In this document: positions 54,736-64,000 of the stretch, one piece after another
Layout of the letters: each line of letters starts with the position of its first letter
Position numbering within the stretch: position 1 is the stretch's first letter
Assembly: GCA_947579605.1 (NCBI GenBank)
Contig: OX388314.1
Coordinates: 12,645,982 to 12,709,981 of the forward strand
DNA: 64,000 bases
Origin: Athripsodes cinereus
Lineage: Eukaryota > Arthropoda > Insecta > Trichoptera > Leptoceridae
Direction of reading: 5' to 3'
Translations under genes and position numbers: made by a program
Notes under the pieces: model-generated
The model's input: the letters and a program-made list of their open reading frames with translations, nothing else
What the model was told of the DNA's origin: nothing
The model's database searches: none

Positions 54736-55172
54736 AAGGAATAAAGTATATTATGAATGTAATGTTTGAAGCAAGTAAGCGAGTATGTATATTTGGGAAG
54801 TATGTTTGCGAGGGATGGAAGATGCGATGGGGATAATGAAAGAAGGAAAATGGTCGGTGATAGAGTGAACGGTGCACTTCGACCCATTGTCAGCAATGAC
54901 AATGTGTCAAACATGGCTATAATGCTGGTGCACAGAACCATTCTGGTACAATCACTTACGTATGCAAGCGAGACATGGACGTAATTGAAGAAGGACGAAA
55001 GTGGAGTAAATGCAGTGGAAATGCGATCGTTGAGAAGAATGGTTGGTAAAACGCTGCGTGATAGAGTGGAGAATGAGGATATTAGAAGAATGAGCGGATG
55101 CAAGAAGAGTGTTGTGGACAGAATGCGCGTGAATAAGCTACAGTGTTTTGGACATGTTGAACGAATGAACAA
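54736..55172 (+). pseudogene. RTE-like LINE thumb/C-terminal fragment
   Basis: The plus strand reads KQVSEYVYLGSMFARDGRCD, GDNERRKMVGDRVNGALRPI, LTYASETWT, a TAA stop, LKKDESGVNAVEMRSLRRMV and DRMRVNKLQCFGHVERMNKE. These are the YLG, SETWT and GHVxRM blocks of RTE-type enzymes. It is cut on both sides, and the 3' end after MNKE is replaced by unrelated T-rich sequence. It matches the fragment at 15870-16225. Dead. Confidence 0.8.
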
Positions 55173-56745
55173 AGAGTTGATTCTTTTTCATGATGTCTTT
55201 TTTCTATTGTTTTGCTTTTTTGGATTTTCCATTGTTTTTTTCCTGCTGAGATTTCCTTAGCCAAAAACTCAGTGCAGGATAATTTTTTTTTAAGAAGGAG
55301 GTCTTATAAAGGTCCTCGAATTTGTCAGAATATCGGTAATATAAGTATAATTTGTGTATAGCCAAAATAACTCATCTTGTTTCTAATGTGGCCCAAGAAG
55401 CTAAAATGATGGACATCTTCGTTACACTATATTTTAAAACATAAACAAAGTTAATTGCGTTTGATTTTCATCTCTAACAAACCTGAAAGATAACAGCAAT
55501 CTCATCAGTTGCATGTCCAAAGTAATGATATTTGAACATAATTGCATGTTTCTCTGTGCCCACATAAACCTTTATTTTCTTCTCTTAGGTATGTTTACAT
55601 TAATTCGTAGTGACTAAATAATTGCATTGAGATTTCTCGAGAACCATCGGACAAACAAATGAATCCCACAAGAGCACAAAGCATAATAGAGTGTGGGATA
55701 CTTACGTACGCGGGTATACACCTATAAATAAGATGTAAGCATTGCATATGAACAGTTTTCAGGTTACAATTTACTGTACGTACTCGTATGTAGGTCTTAA
55801 ACGTAGGCCGACATTAACTTTTACCTATATGATTCGCTGGAAGACCGCCTTTTGGCATTTGAAATGGACTTCCATCTAAATAGTCTTGCTTTTTTGATGA
55901 AGTAAACACCCACTTTAAATTGATTTTAAGAAGTGGAGAAAACACTTCTACAACTACAGAAAATGTAATAACAGGATATTGAAATTGCACTGCGAAAATA
56001 TCAGTGATTTACATACCTGAATCGGTAATATTTTCAAGATAAGGAAAACATTGTTTTTATGAATAGTCAATATGTAGCTATGCAACTGCGCGCTGTGCTA
56101 TTGTTCTAAAAATATAAAGAAATTCTTATTTCCTGGAATATCAGCTAGAATATACTTACTGAAAATATTTGTTTTGTCATAAACATTTCATGATTATTTA
56201 AAATAAAATTGCATGTTCGGGTTTCCTTTGGGACAAAGATACAAAACACAGTAGGAATGTTTGTCAAAGAGAAAATATGAAATAAAGAAAGGCAGTGATA
56301 TTATCTTATCTTTTCTTATCTTATCTCATTACTTACCATAATTTCATACATGAAACAAATATTCAAGAAGGTTTTCTCCATTCATACACAATACCCAATA
56401 ATATAAACTTGTGATAGTATAAACTGTCGTACTGTCCTTATGGATCTATTATATATATACAATCTATGTGATGGGTACACGGCCGCAGTAGCTAGTTCCT
56501 GTGAGAATACTTACATAGAGTAAAGGCGAAAGCGAAATATACATACTATTGGGATGTGGTGAACGAGTATATTTTATCTTACACTCATAACTGACCGTGA
56601 TCACACCATAAATTTAAACCTATTTAGGCATTCAAATATTGTAAATTTATTTCCATATATTCAATGTTCTTATCACCTGATCTTACTAGTTCTATAAATA
56701 CGTAATTATTGTCTTGCAAATTTTGTAGTTTTTTTTACATTGCAT
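55173..56745. other. AT-rich stretch
   Basis: CCTGCTGAGATTTCCTTAGCC at 55241-55261 recalls TTGCTGAGATTGTCCTGGCC at 60872-60891; this may be a further low-copy repeat. No gene seen. Confidence 0.35.
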
Positions 56746-57247
56746 GAAGTTACATAAGTTTATAAAACACTCATCCGACCTATGCTTACCTATGGCTCAG
56801 AATGTTGGACAGTAAGTAGAGTGGACTTGAAGGCGCTGGAGACATTTGAAAGGAAGGTTCTTCGCAAAATATATGGCCCCATTTGCAATAACGGAGAATG
56901 GCGTATCAGGTACAATCAGGAGCTGTACGATCTGTATGGAGACCCTACCATAACACGGGAGATTTTAATTGGGAGACTCAGGTGGGCTGGACACGTGCAG
57001 CGAATGACCGAGGAAGACATTCCAAGAAGGCTTATGAATGGCACACCGGGGGGTCGAAGAAAGCCAGGAAGGCCGAAGCTTCGATGGCTGGATGGTGTCA
57101 ATAAGGATGCACAGCTCATTGGCATCCAGAACTGGCAAACGGCAGCACAGGACCGCCAGTCATGGAGGCGTGCTTTAAAGGAGGCCAAGACCCGACCTGG
57201 GTTGTAGAGCCATTGTTGATTGATTGATTGATTGAAGTTACATAAGT
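56746..57247 (+). mobile_element. 5'-truncated LINE insertion with 14-bp target duplication
   Basis: GAAGTTACATAAGT is present at 56746-56759 and 57234-57247 (one base may belong to the tail). The insert ends in (TGAT)n, seen as TTGATTGATTGATTGATTG. Target duplications and the intact frame show a recent insertion. Confidence 0.92.
56760..57207 (+). pseudogene. LINE ORF2 C-terminal part (open frame)
   Basis: The plus-strand frame runs LMLTYGSECWTVSRVDLKAL, ETFERKVLRKIYGPICNNGE, LIGRLRWAGHVQRMTEEDIP, PGGRRKPGRPKLRWLDGVNK, WRRALKEAKTRPGL to a TAG at 57205-57207. YGSEcWT, GHVxRM and GRPKxRWLD are RTE/Jockey-group thumb and C-terminal blocks. There is no stop, but no polymerase domain either, because of 5' truncation, so it is not functional. 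Confidence 0.88.
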
Positions 57248-58378
57248 ATATGAAAATTTTACACGTATGAAACTATCATATTATTAGGCTTAGAAAAGAC
57301 AACTTCATCTTATTGAGTAGTGCCCTGAACGGATCTTAAACCCATCCTTTTTGTTAGGTGTGCTTTGTCCAATAAAGCTACCTACTAGGAGACATACCGA
57401 ATTCTTTGTAATTCTCTCTTAAAAGCCACAATAACAGCTTCACTTGTAGGTGTTGTTCTAACATACTTTAGTGTGAGTATCTCACACTGGATACAATCAT
57501 TGTCTCTTTTTATAATCATTTCAGATGTCAAATTTACTATCATTATCTCAATCTTTCACCTTTGAACGTTACTCCTGGAGAATATACAGAATGAAAGCTA
57601 CAATCTTATGCTACTTTGGGCACTTCTTCCTCTTACCCACAATATTATAAATGAAAAAGTGTTCTTTCTAAACTCACTACCAATTGACATTGTTTCAGTC
57701 AGAACCTTTTTTCTTCCATGTAAGTAACACAGTATTATCAGACTCATGTAAAACATATAATTTTAAATTACCAATAAACATTGTTCGAACTTTTACTAAT
57801 ACATCATAACCTCAAAAGTAATAGTTTTAAGATAATGGATAAATCAAAACATTTCTCTTAGAAGGACAGTAATTATTGACATATTATATTGTTGAAACAT
57901 TTTGATAACAGTACAAATAATTAGTCTCTTAATTCACAACTATTATTAGAAATGATTCAAACATTAAAAACGAACATCGAGAGCACATTGCTCAGAACTA
58001 GCATTGAACGCACAAAACTGCAAAATAAGTATTCTTGTAAATATCAATTTTTGTGGACGAAGCGTTAGAGTTCAAAAATATGTAAGAGTTTTTTTTTTGT
58101 AATCTAAAATTATATAAAAATGTATTTTTACGATGTAAGCACAAGTATCTTTCAACAATATTGATAATACAGATTTATGTCTCATTTGTGCCAATTTTAT
58201 CTAGAATATTCAAACCTTATATTTTATAAATATATTTTAAAATAAAGTAATATAAAACTCCATGCTGACGGTAAAAAATGTTTAATTAAATACTTTCAAG
58301 CTTTTAAGCACTCGAGAATTTAACAAATGAAAAATAACTAAGGAAAAATGTTAAAGTTTGTTACCCAAGCAATCATAT
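57248..58378. other. AT-rich stretch between LINE tail and the DRC4-like frame
   Basis: At 57525-57650 a 41-codon frame (MSNLLSLSQSFTFERYSWRI, YRMKATILCYFGHFFLLPTI, L) follows a good acceptor (TTTTATAATCATTTCAG); it might be a terminal exon, but there is no family match that I know. A ten-base T run at about 58089-58098 could be the poly(A) relic of a minus-strand retrocopy. Confidence 0.3.
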
Positions 58379-59389
58379 TCATTTCAATTTATTATTTTTT
58401 GTTTCTGACTTCCGTTTTGCTGGTAAGTTCGGCTTATAATCCAATGTTACCATTTCCTTGTCTGGCATCTCGGCCGCTGCCATTCTTTGTTTGAAATCCA
58501 TTGGAATCTTGACCTTATCTGCATTCTCTGCTCGTTTTTTAACTAATGTCAAATCTCTTAGAGCCTTCTGCAAGTTTCCTTCTAAATGTTTACCAACTGA
58601 CGATGAAGTTTTTCGAGCTAAATTGTTTGAATCCGCGTTGCTTTTTAAGTTTAAAATTTCAGTAACCAAGGCATCTAAAATATCTAGTGTTTTCAGCGTT
58701 TGTTCATTGTAGAATGATTTCAGTTGTTCAAAGGCTTTTTTATGAGATTCAATAAGACCTTTGACTTGTTTATTAATTTTTTCTTCAACCTCTGCCATAT
58801 CAAACACTTTTCCAACCTTTAAATTAGCATTTCCAAGATTTGCACTCTCTGTTTTATGTTTCCTAAGTTTTTCTTCAAAATCTAATTTCAATGATTCCCT
58901 CTCTTGTTTTTGTACTTGAATGATATTTTTTATTTCCTCCATTAAACTTATCTCTTGTTGCTTTAATTTGTCGCACATTTCTTTCTTTTCTTTGTGAATA
59001 TCTGACAATGCTTTTGCATGTTCCACTTGAGCACTCTTCAATATGACATTTAGTTCATCCTTCAATTCAGTCACATCTGCTTTATCAGAAGTACAAAAAT
59101 CTCCAGATTTTTCCGTCCTTTCCAATTCTTTAGATTCCATATTTTTCAATTTCGTCTGCAGTTCTTCCATTTTAGAATTATATGATTCACATGTTGTTTT
59201 GAGATTATCCCTGTCAGCCTGTATATAAATTTTCTGTTCACGTGTTTTGTCGAGATCATCTTGAATTTTAAGGATGAGATTTTCTAATTCATCTCTTGGT
59301 AAATCAATAATATTCACTCCATCTACAATTACTTCTTCTTTTTTCTTTGTTTTTCTTGCTGAAGAGAGTTTTGGTAATGGTTTGGACAT
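58379..59389 (-). CDS. DRC4/GAS8-like coiled-coil protein, single-exon and short
   Basis: The frame opens at an ATG at 59458, but the ATG at 59389 (MSKPLPKLSSARKTKKKEEV) is the better start: homology begins there and the preceding TGTTTTAGGC looks like 5' UTR or a splice acceptor. It is 336 residues from that ATG. Segments in order: IVDGVNIIDLPRDELENLIL, corresponding to the N-terminal IVDG region of DRC4; LDKTREQKIYIQADRDNLKT; long coiled coil; and a GAS-domain core KQVKGLIESHKKAFEQLKSF, YNEQTLKTLDILDALVTEIL, then LEGNLQKALRDLTLVKKRAE. DRC4 is a subunit of the nexin-dynein regulatory complex, linking axonemal doublets in cilia and sperm flagella, and is normally about 480 residues; this protein ends early with a divergent basic tail (PAKRKSETKNNKLK). 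No intron interrupts it. It could be a testis-expressed paralogue or an intact retrocopy. Confidence 0.8.
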   Translation of the reverse strand: MSKPLPKLSSARKTKKKEEVIVDGVNIIDLPRDELENLILKIQDDLDKTREQKIYIQADRDNLKTTCESYNSKMEELQTKLKNMESKELERTEKSGDFCTSDKADVTELKDELNVILKSAQVEHAKALSDIHKEKKEMCDKLKQQEISLMEEIKNIIQVQKQERESLKLDFEEKLRKHKTESANLGNANLKVGKVFDMAEVEEKINKQVKGLIESHKKAFEQLKSFYNEQTLKTLDILDALVTEILNLKSNADSNNLARKTSSSVGKHLEGNLQKALRDLTLVKKRAENADKVKIPMDFKQRMAAAEMPDKEMVTLDYKPNLPAKRKSETKNNKLK

Positions 59390-59636
59390 TTTAGCAATTT
59401 TATAATTTTGAAATCCGCCTAAAACAGTTTTCCAAAATGATTGGAAAATTCTTTTCATTTGTTTTAATACATCACTTTAAACTTGATTCGAATGCTCAAT
59501 TTATAATTTACCCATTCATAAATAAGTTTACGTAACATACGTAGATAATGTTGTCTTTGATACCTACTTATTTGAGATAATTATCAAATTTGGTAGTAGG
59601 CACAACATTTAGAATCATAAAATTTCCAGTCATTTT

Positions 59637-59708
59637 CTTTTTAAGAAAGATATATCTGGGTTTCTGTTATAAGCTCAAATAGAATCTTAAACATTTTTCA
59701 CAGTAAGT
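59637..59708 (-). repeat. SINE 3' fragment, copy 7
   Basis: Only the last part of the SINE remains: AAGAAAGATATATCTGGGTT, CTGTTATAAGCTCAAAT and CATTTTTCACAGTAAG. Confidence 0.65.
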
Positions 59709-59744
59709 TTTCACCTATCAATACTAGTCAATATTATTTCTATT

Positions 59745-59990
59745 GGTACTATACGCTCACGCCATGTTCCAAGTGGGTTAGGCAGAGAGAACGGAACGCC
59801 ATATAGATCTATCCTTACATACTTCTTTCACTTCTTCTACATTCATACAATTTCTCATGCACGCACGTCGATTTCTCTTACTCAATACCCGGCCGTCCTT
59901 AAGAATTTGATCTTCATGGTCAAGCCATTTAGCTCTCAGACGCCCACCCTTCCTCATGACCAAAACCACATAACTATTTTAGCTGTAAAT
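59745..59990 (-). pseudogene. RTE-like LINE extreme C-terminus
   Basis: On the minus strand VLVMRKGGRLRAKWLDHEDQ, ACMRNCMNVEEVKEVCKDRS, IWRSVLSA and a stop at 59778-59780, then a 3' UTR GCCTAACCCACTTGGAACAT. It matches 15500-15622. The GRLRAKWLD block corresponds to GRPRxKWLD of RTE enzymes. 5'-truncated; the first ATG in the frame is internal. Confidence 0.8.
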
Positions 59991-60465
59991 ATCACAAAAC
60001 ATAAACACATGTGAATATCCATGAAAAGATCATACTGTGGAATACAGCACGACCTATTACTAGTTAGCAGTTCTTCCAGAAATCCCTCCCCGTTGTTCCT
60101 TTCAGAACTTTTGGTACTCCAAAAGAATATTTTTAATGCACAGATTTGCTTTTCTGACTTATTCATAATTAATTTTGCTCAAATTTGCTACAATATAGTT
60201 GGCCTCCGATATTATCTACTTAAGGATATTACCCCCATGTTCTCATAAAAAACACGTATTTTGCATGTTACCCGTGTTTGTATACACCTACCCTTTTTTC
60301 ATGAATTTAAATGTTTCTCAGTATTAAACACATAAATACAAGATTAAAGATTCTCGAAAATAAATTATTTAGTTGAGTGGTAAGAAAATAAGTATTTTTA
60401 ATCTTCTCCTTAAGTTACGTCCCTTTCAGGAAAGGGAGAGAGAGTTTAACGCGATAGCTACTACT
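59991..60465. other. AT-rich stretch, no gene seen
   Basis: Short overlapping frames on both strands at 59954-60248 have no motif. Confidence 0.35.
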
Positions 60466-60715
60466 ACGATACTATTCTAGCATCACGGAATATCCCATAA
60501 GTGGCGTAGCTGGTGGACCAGCTACATATAAAAAAATATACAAACTGTCTTCTCCGTTTCTACAAAAATGAAGACATTCGGGATGGGTGGCAAACCTTAC
60601 TACTGAATTTAAGATTTGAATTGTCTTTATTTTTCGGACATCTGGCTTTTAAAGGACACTCGAAGATTAACGGAAAAGAGTGGGCTACCGAATCTTTGCC
60701 GAGTGCTCCACACAA
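60466..60715 (-). repeat. CACGGCAT-family repeat with CTACTACTAC end
   Basis: CTACTACTACGATACTATTC, then CATCACGGAATATCCCATAA, GACATTCGGGATGGGTGGCA, AAAGGACACTCGAAGATTAA and TTTGCCGAGTGCTCCACAC. Nearly complete; the simple-repeat end is CTA-type, as in the copy split at 3.2 kb. Confidence 0.75.
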
Positions 60716-61114
60716 CAACCCAATTTTTTTTTCTATCAGGTGTTTATATTTTCTTTAATCCGTGTTCACACGATAATCAATTATGGCACTTCGATTCTAC
60801 AAAATGAACGATATAACACAAACAAAAGAAATGAAGAATATATTTTAATTATAATAATACTAGTAGTCTTCTTGCTGAGATTGTCCTGGCCATAATGTGC
60901 TGTTTTGATTCTTACGATGTATTTTTTATAAAAAATAATCAATTCTTTCGCAACTGGCCAGGGATTAATATGTACGTTGATGGTATGATATGAAGATATG
61001 TATGTTTGTTTTTTTTTTTTTTTTTTGCAGTCTCTCCCTTTTTATATATATGTGTGTATGTTTTTTATTTTCATCATATGTTTGTTTATTTTTTTAAGTT
61101 AATACTTTTGGGTT

Positions 61115-61245
61115 AGTTGGAAGAGATCGCGCCTTTGCGATAAACTCGCCCTCTGTATATTGATTGTATTTAGTTTGAATGTATACCTTTTATGTAATTG
61201 TTTTTTATCAATGTACAGTAAAGAATGAATAAATAAATAAATAAG
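61115..61245 (+). repeat. LINE 3' UTR end, GCGAT-hairpin family
   Basis: GTTGGAAGAGATCGCGCCTT, TGCGATAAACTCGCCCTCTG, AATGTACAGTAAAGAATGAA then TAAATAAATAAATAAG. Best plus-strand copy; inverted copy at 25148-25290. Confidence 0.72.
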
Positions 61246-63168
61246 ATAAACCATACTTTCCGCTTAAGAAACTTTAACAGGGAAGCTCTCATTTTGCCGA
61301 CGTCTAAAAGCTTATCCTGAAGGTTACGTCCCAATCAACGTTTAAAAGATAAATGACAAAACTTTATAAATATCTACCTGAAGACGGAAAAGCACAAGGC
61401 TATTATTATGAAGCAATTTTTGAATATCCCAATCACTAACTGGGATGAAAATGATGAAAATTAGTGATTTTTTGATGTTTGATAAATAATCTGAGATAAA
61501 AAATGTTGATTTTTATTCCCTGAAATAGTGTTCATTATTGTGAAACAAAACAAGTCAAAGGTTTTTAAATTAACAAACTAATATACAAATAAAATATTTT
61601 ATTAAAAAATATAGGCTCATTAAAAAAAACATTATAAGTTACATTTTGATGTGAAATAGATATTATCGTTTTATGCAAAATTTTATAACAGTTTTTATGT
61701 GATTTCTGAAAAGTTTATATTGACTGACTTATGGGGTTTCTCAAATAACCGATTCATTTGTACTTTCCAGTGTTATATGAATTTCAACAAAAGTTTGCTT
61801 AACACTCTAGTGATTCTCAGGTATAAACTTCAATGAATTATATAAAAATATTGTCAATTCTTTTAAGAATCCCTAGAGCTTGCGACCTTGGAGTAACGTG
61901 TTTAATTAACTTAATCAATTATCTGCCTCCGTGATATTATACCATCCAATACCTACATACTTACATACCTATTTACTGACTTAGATCTTTGAAAGAAATT
62001 CCATGTTTTCCATTCACAATCCTAATTTACTTTACACATTATTATTATTATTAGGTATTAACGTGAAACTATAGAAAAGTGAATAAATACAAGTTATCTA
62101 TGTCATTGTGAATGTTATGAAAAAATCACTGTGAATGTATCATAACTTAGCTGATATCCGAAAATTATGGAAAAAGTTATGTTTCTAACAGGATACGAGT
62201 ATATCGATAGCAGCAAAGCTATGTTATGTACCATATGAGATATATTCTAAACTGAAGTGCGAAACCCGACTATGGGATAAAAAAAGTATACATATATGCT
62301 TAGCTATTCAGTTATTATACAGTTACTTCCTCCTACTGAGTGAACACAATTTTCTACATTTGCCATTGGAATGTTTTTTTGAGTAATTTTCTCTTGTGTA
62401 TTTATGTATAACGATTTGTATAATTGCGCTTAATTCTAACATGATGTCACAGACACCATATTATATGTCTATTTTTCAAAGCTTAATTTATTTTGTATAT
62501 AATTATGACTTTACAGCGAGATCATTATTATCAATTTTCACTGTGAAAATCCTTCCATTCAATTTTAATCACTTATGTACCTACTACTAGTGCAAAATAT
62601 CCGTATATACACGCATACATAGATTAGTAGTATAAGGAAAGTATCTACATTTGATACATAGTAAGTAATATTACTTTGCAGCTTGGATATTGTATTACAA
62701 ACAACCAATGTAAGTATATAGACATTATAACAAAAAAAAATCATTATCATACAAAAATTTCAACTGTCAAGTCTGTGATATTTTTTTCTCTGCTATCATT
62801 TAATTTAATTCATGAAACTTAGTGATTTAAACATAGTGAAATTATATTTAAATTATACCTTGAAATCTCAAGTAATACAGTTATTGAACGGTAATAATAT
62901 ATAACACGGTGAGTGTTTCAATACTTCACTTAGAAGAGAATTCATCATAAATACAATAAGATTCATTTTCGCATACTCCGAACAGTCTGGCATTGACATA
63001 AAGTCAAAGCATCCAATCACAAACTGATTCGCACAATCTTATATCAACCAATAGCAAAGTATAGAATTTTGATACTGTTTAAACAGTGTTGCCACTTCTT
63101 AATATTTTATAGTAAAATATTGAAAGATAATAAAGTTGTATATTTCTTAAGATTGAAGATTGCTCACC
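61246..63168. other. AT-rich stretch and LINE 5' UTR
   Basis: No gene between 61246 and about 62900. From about 62900 to 63168 the sequence is less AT-rich (CCGAACAGTCTGGCATTGAC, AACAGTGTTGCCACTTC) and is probably the 5' UTR and internal promoter of the LINE whose ORF1 starts at 63169; its exact 5' end cannot be fixed. Confidence 0.4.
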
Positions 63169-63864
63169 ATGATTGAAGCTCAGGAAATTATTGACATGGC
63201 TAAAAAAGCGGCATGTGCGCTGTCACAACTTATGAATGATAATAGTAAATTTACTAGGGACTTAATCGCTAAAATAACACCAATCTCCTTAGATTTTATG
63301 GCGACTGTGAGTGTGGCAACAGCAAAAATTGCGAGCCAAGATTCAGAAATAAAGCATCTCAAAGAAAATATTGCTTTTTTGGAAAAGGGCTCGACAAATA
63401 AGTCGACTATTGACGTGTGTGACACTTTGACCGAGCTTGCAGAGAGAAATGAAAGGTCAAAGAATGTTATCATTTTTAATTTGCCTGAGGCGGATCCTCA
63501 ATTGTCGCATCCGAAGCAAGTGTCAGATGACCTGGAGCGTACAACCAAACTTGTACAGGATGTTGATAATTTGAGCAATATACAAATTGTAAAGATACAA
63601 AGACTGGGAGTGAAGAAGAGTGATACAATGAGACCTATCAAACTTACTTTGAATAATTGCGATGAGGCAAGATCCATATTTTTTAACAAGCATAAGTTGC
63701 CCCGTCATGTAAGAGTGAAACAAGACCTGACTGTGATGCAAAGATCTCAACTTAAGACACTATGGGATGAACTTGAAGTCAGAAAGAATAAAGGCGAAGA
63801 TAATATTGGCATCAGATTCATAAGTGGCGCTCCTAAGATCGTTAACATCGGTAAAAAAAACTAA
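63169..63864 (+). CDS. LINE ORF1, RNA-binding protein
   Basis: 231 residues from ATG at 63169 (MIEAQEIIDMAKKAACALSQ); the upstream TTG is not a start. A helical, probably coiled-coil segment (residues about 45-95, KIASQDSEIKHLKENIAFLE) is followed by ERNERSKNVIIFNLPEADPQ and RPIKLTLNNCDEARSIF, the RRM-like region, and a basic end (QRSQLKTLWDELEVRKNKGE, DNIGIRFISGAPKIV). It has the same architecture as ORF1 at 29316-30074, but a different family. Confidence 0.85.
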   Translation: MIEAQEIIDMAKKAACALSQLMNDNSKFTRDLIAKITPISLDFMATVSVATAKIASQDSEIKHLKENIAFLEKGSTNKSTIDVCDTLTELAERNERSKNVIIFNLPEADPQLSHPKQVSDDLERTTKLVQDVDNLSNIQIVKIQRLGVKKSDTMRPIKLTLNNCDEARSIFFNKHKLPRHVRVKQDLTVMQRSQLKTLWDELEVRKNKGEDNIGIRFISGAPKIVNIGKKN

Positions 63865-63893
63865 TAAACCAAATTGACTGCTATTACCAAAAT

Positions 63894-64000
63894 ATGAGAG
63901 GAATTAGAACTAAATTGTCATTGTTGCGCAGGGGTGTACCTGTACTGGATCATGATATCTACATTTTAACTGAAACATGGTTAGACGACTCTATTAAAAA
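63894..64000 (+). CDS. LINE ORF2 start, endonuclease N-terminus (cut by window edge)
   Basis: The frame reads IDCYYQNMRGIRTKLSLLRR, GVPVLDHDIYILTETWLDDS, IK to the end of the window. YYQNxRGxRTKL and LTETWLDDSI are the first two motifs of APE-type LINE endonucleases. The frame is open upstream into ORF1 without an ATG; the first ATG is the M of QNMRG at 63894. The reverse transcriptase should lie beyond the window. Confidence 0.85.
   Translation, partial: MRGIRTKLSLLRRGVPVLDHDIYILTETWLDDSIK

Noticed and set aside
54717..55264. Minus-strand 151- and 60-codon frames
   Set aside because: Antisense to the RTE-like fragment on the plus strand.
56898..57188. 68-codon plus and 90-codon minus frames
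   Set aside because: Other frames of the inserted LINE tail.
58458..59228. Plus-strand frames over the DRC4-like gene
   Set aside because: Antisense shadows of a coiled-coil gene with strong family motifs.
63498..63750. Minus-strand frames over ORF1 at the right edge
   Set aside because: Antisense shadows of the LINE ORF1.

Overview
This window looks like AT-rich nuclear DNA of an insect, most likely a lepidopteran (inference). The grounds are tRNA-derived SINEs, several LINE lineages with simple-repeat 3' tails, LINE 3' ends carrying short hairpins followed by (AAAT)n, hAT and TA-flanked foldback elements, and a Penelope-like element. There is no bacterial or organellar architecture: no operons, no rRNA, and no convincing functional tRNA gene. 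Most of the sequence is intron or intergenic DNA filled with transposable-element debris, and nearly all long open frames are retrotransposon ORFs.

Layout. At 1-1410 is the 3' half of a LINE ORF2 cut by the left edge. At 3.2-5.2 kb is a three-level nest: an old interspersed repeat split by an hAT-like transposon (8-bp target duplication ACCGTCAC), which is itself split by a LINE tail. At 6.3-6.7 kb is the tail of another LINE. A SINE lies at 7.4 kb and a long foldback with hammerhead-like cores at 9.15-9.41 kb. LINE tails lie at 11.9, 15.5 and 16.0 kb. A 5'-truncated LINE with a 621-codon reverse-transcriptase frame occupies 16.4-18.4 kb. The stretch 18.5-26.2 kb is mostly unrecognised AT-rich DNA with one good candidate micro-exon, a foldback and LINE 3' ends. 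A full-length-looking LINE with intact ORF1 and ORF2 lies on the minus strand at 26.3-30.4 kb.

From 31 to 45 kb there are SINEs, a LINE tail with perfect target duplications (31.9 kb), foldbacks (33.3 and 37.8 kb), a possible small membrane protein (34.0 kb) and repeat fragments. A Penelope-like retroelement with a GIY-YIG endonuclease frame flanked by identical 94-bp inverted repeats lies at 45.66-46.62 kb. A tandem array (46.95 kb), another large palindrome (47.9 kb), a second hAT-like MITE (52.7 kb) and two LINE tails (54.8 and 56.8 kb) follow.

The only long frame that is clearly not a transposon protein is at 58379-59458 on the minus strand: an uninterrupted, C-terminally short relative of the axonemal protein DRC4/GAS8, possibly a retrogene. 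The right edge (63.17-64.0 kb) holds the start of another LINE, with a complete ORF1 and the first codons of an ORF2 endonuclease. The genes do not form a pathway; the window is mainly a record of successive insertions, with a few exon-like islands that may belong to a large host gene.
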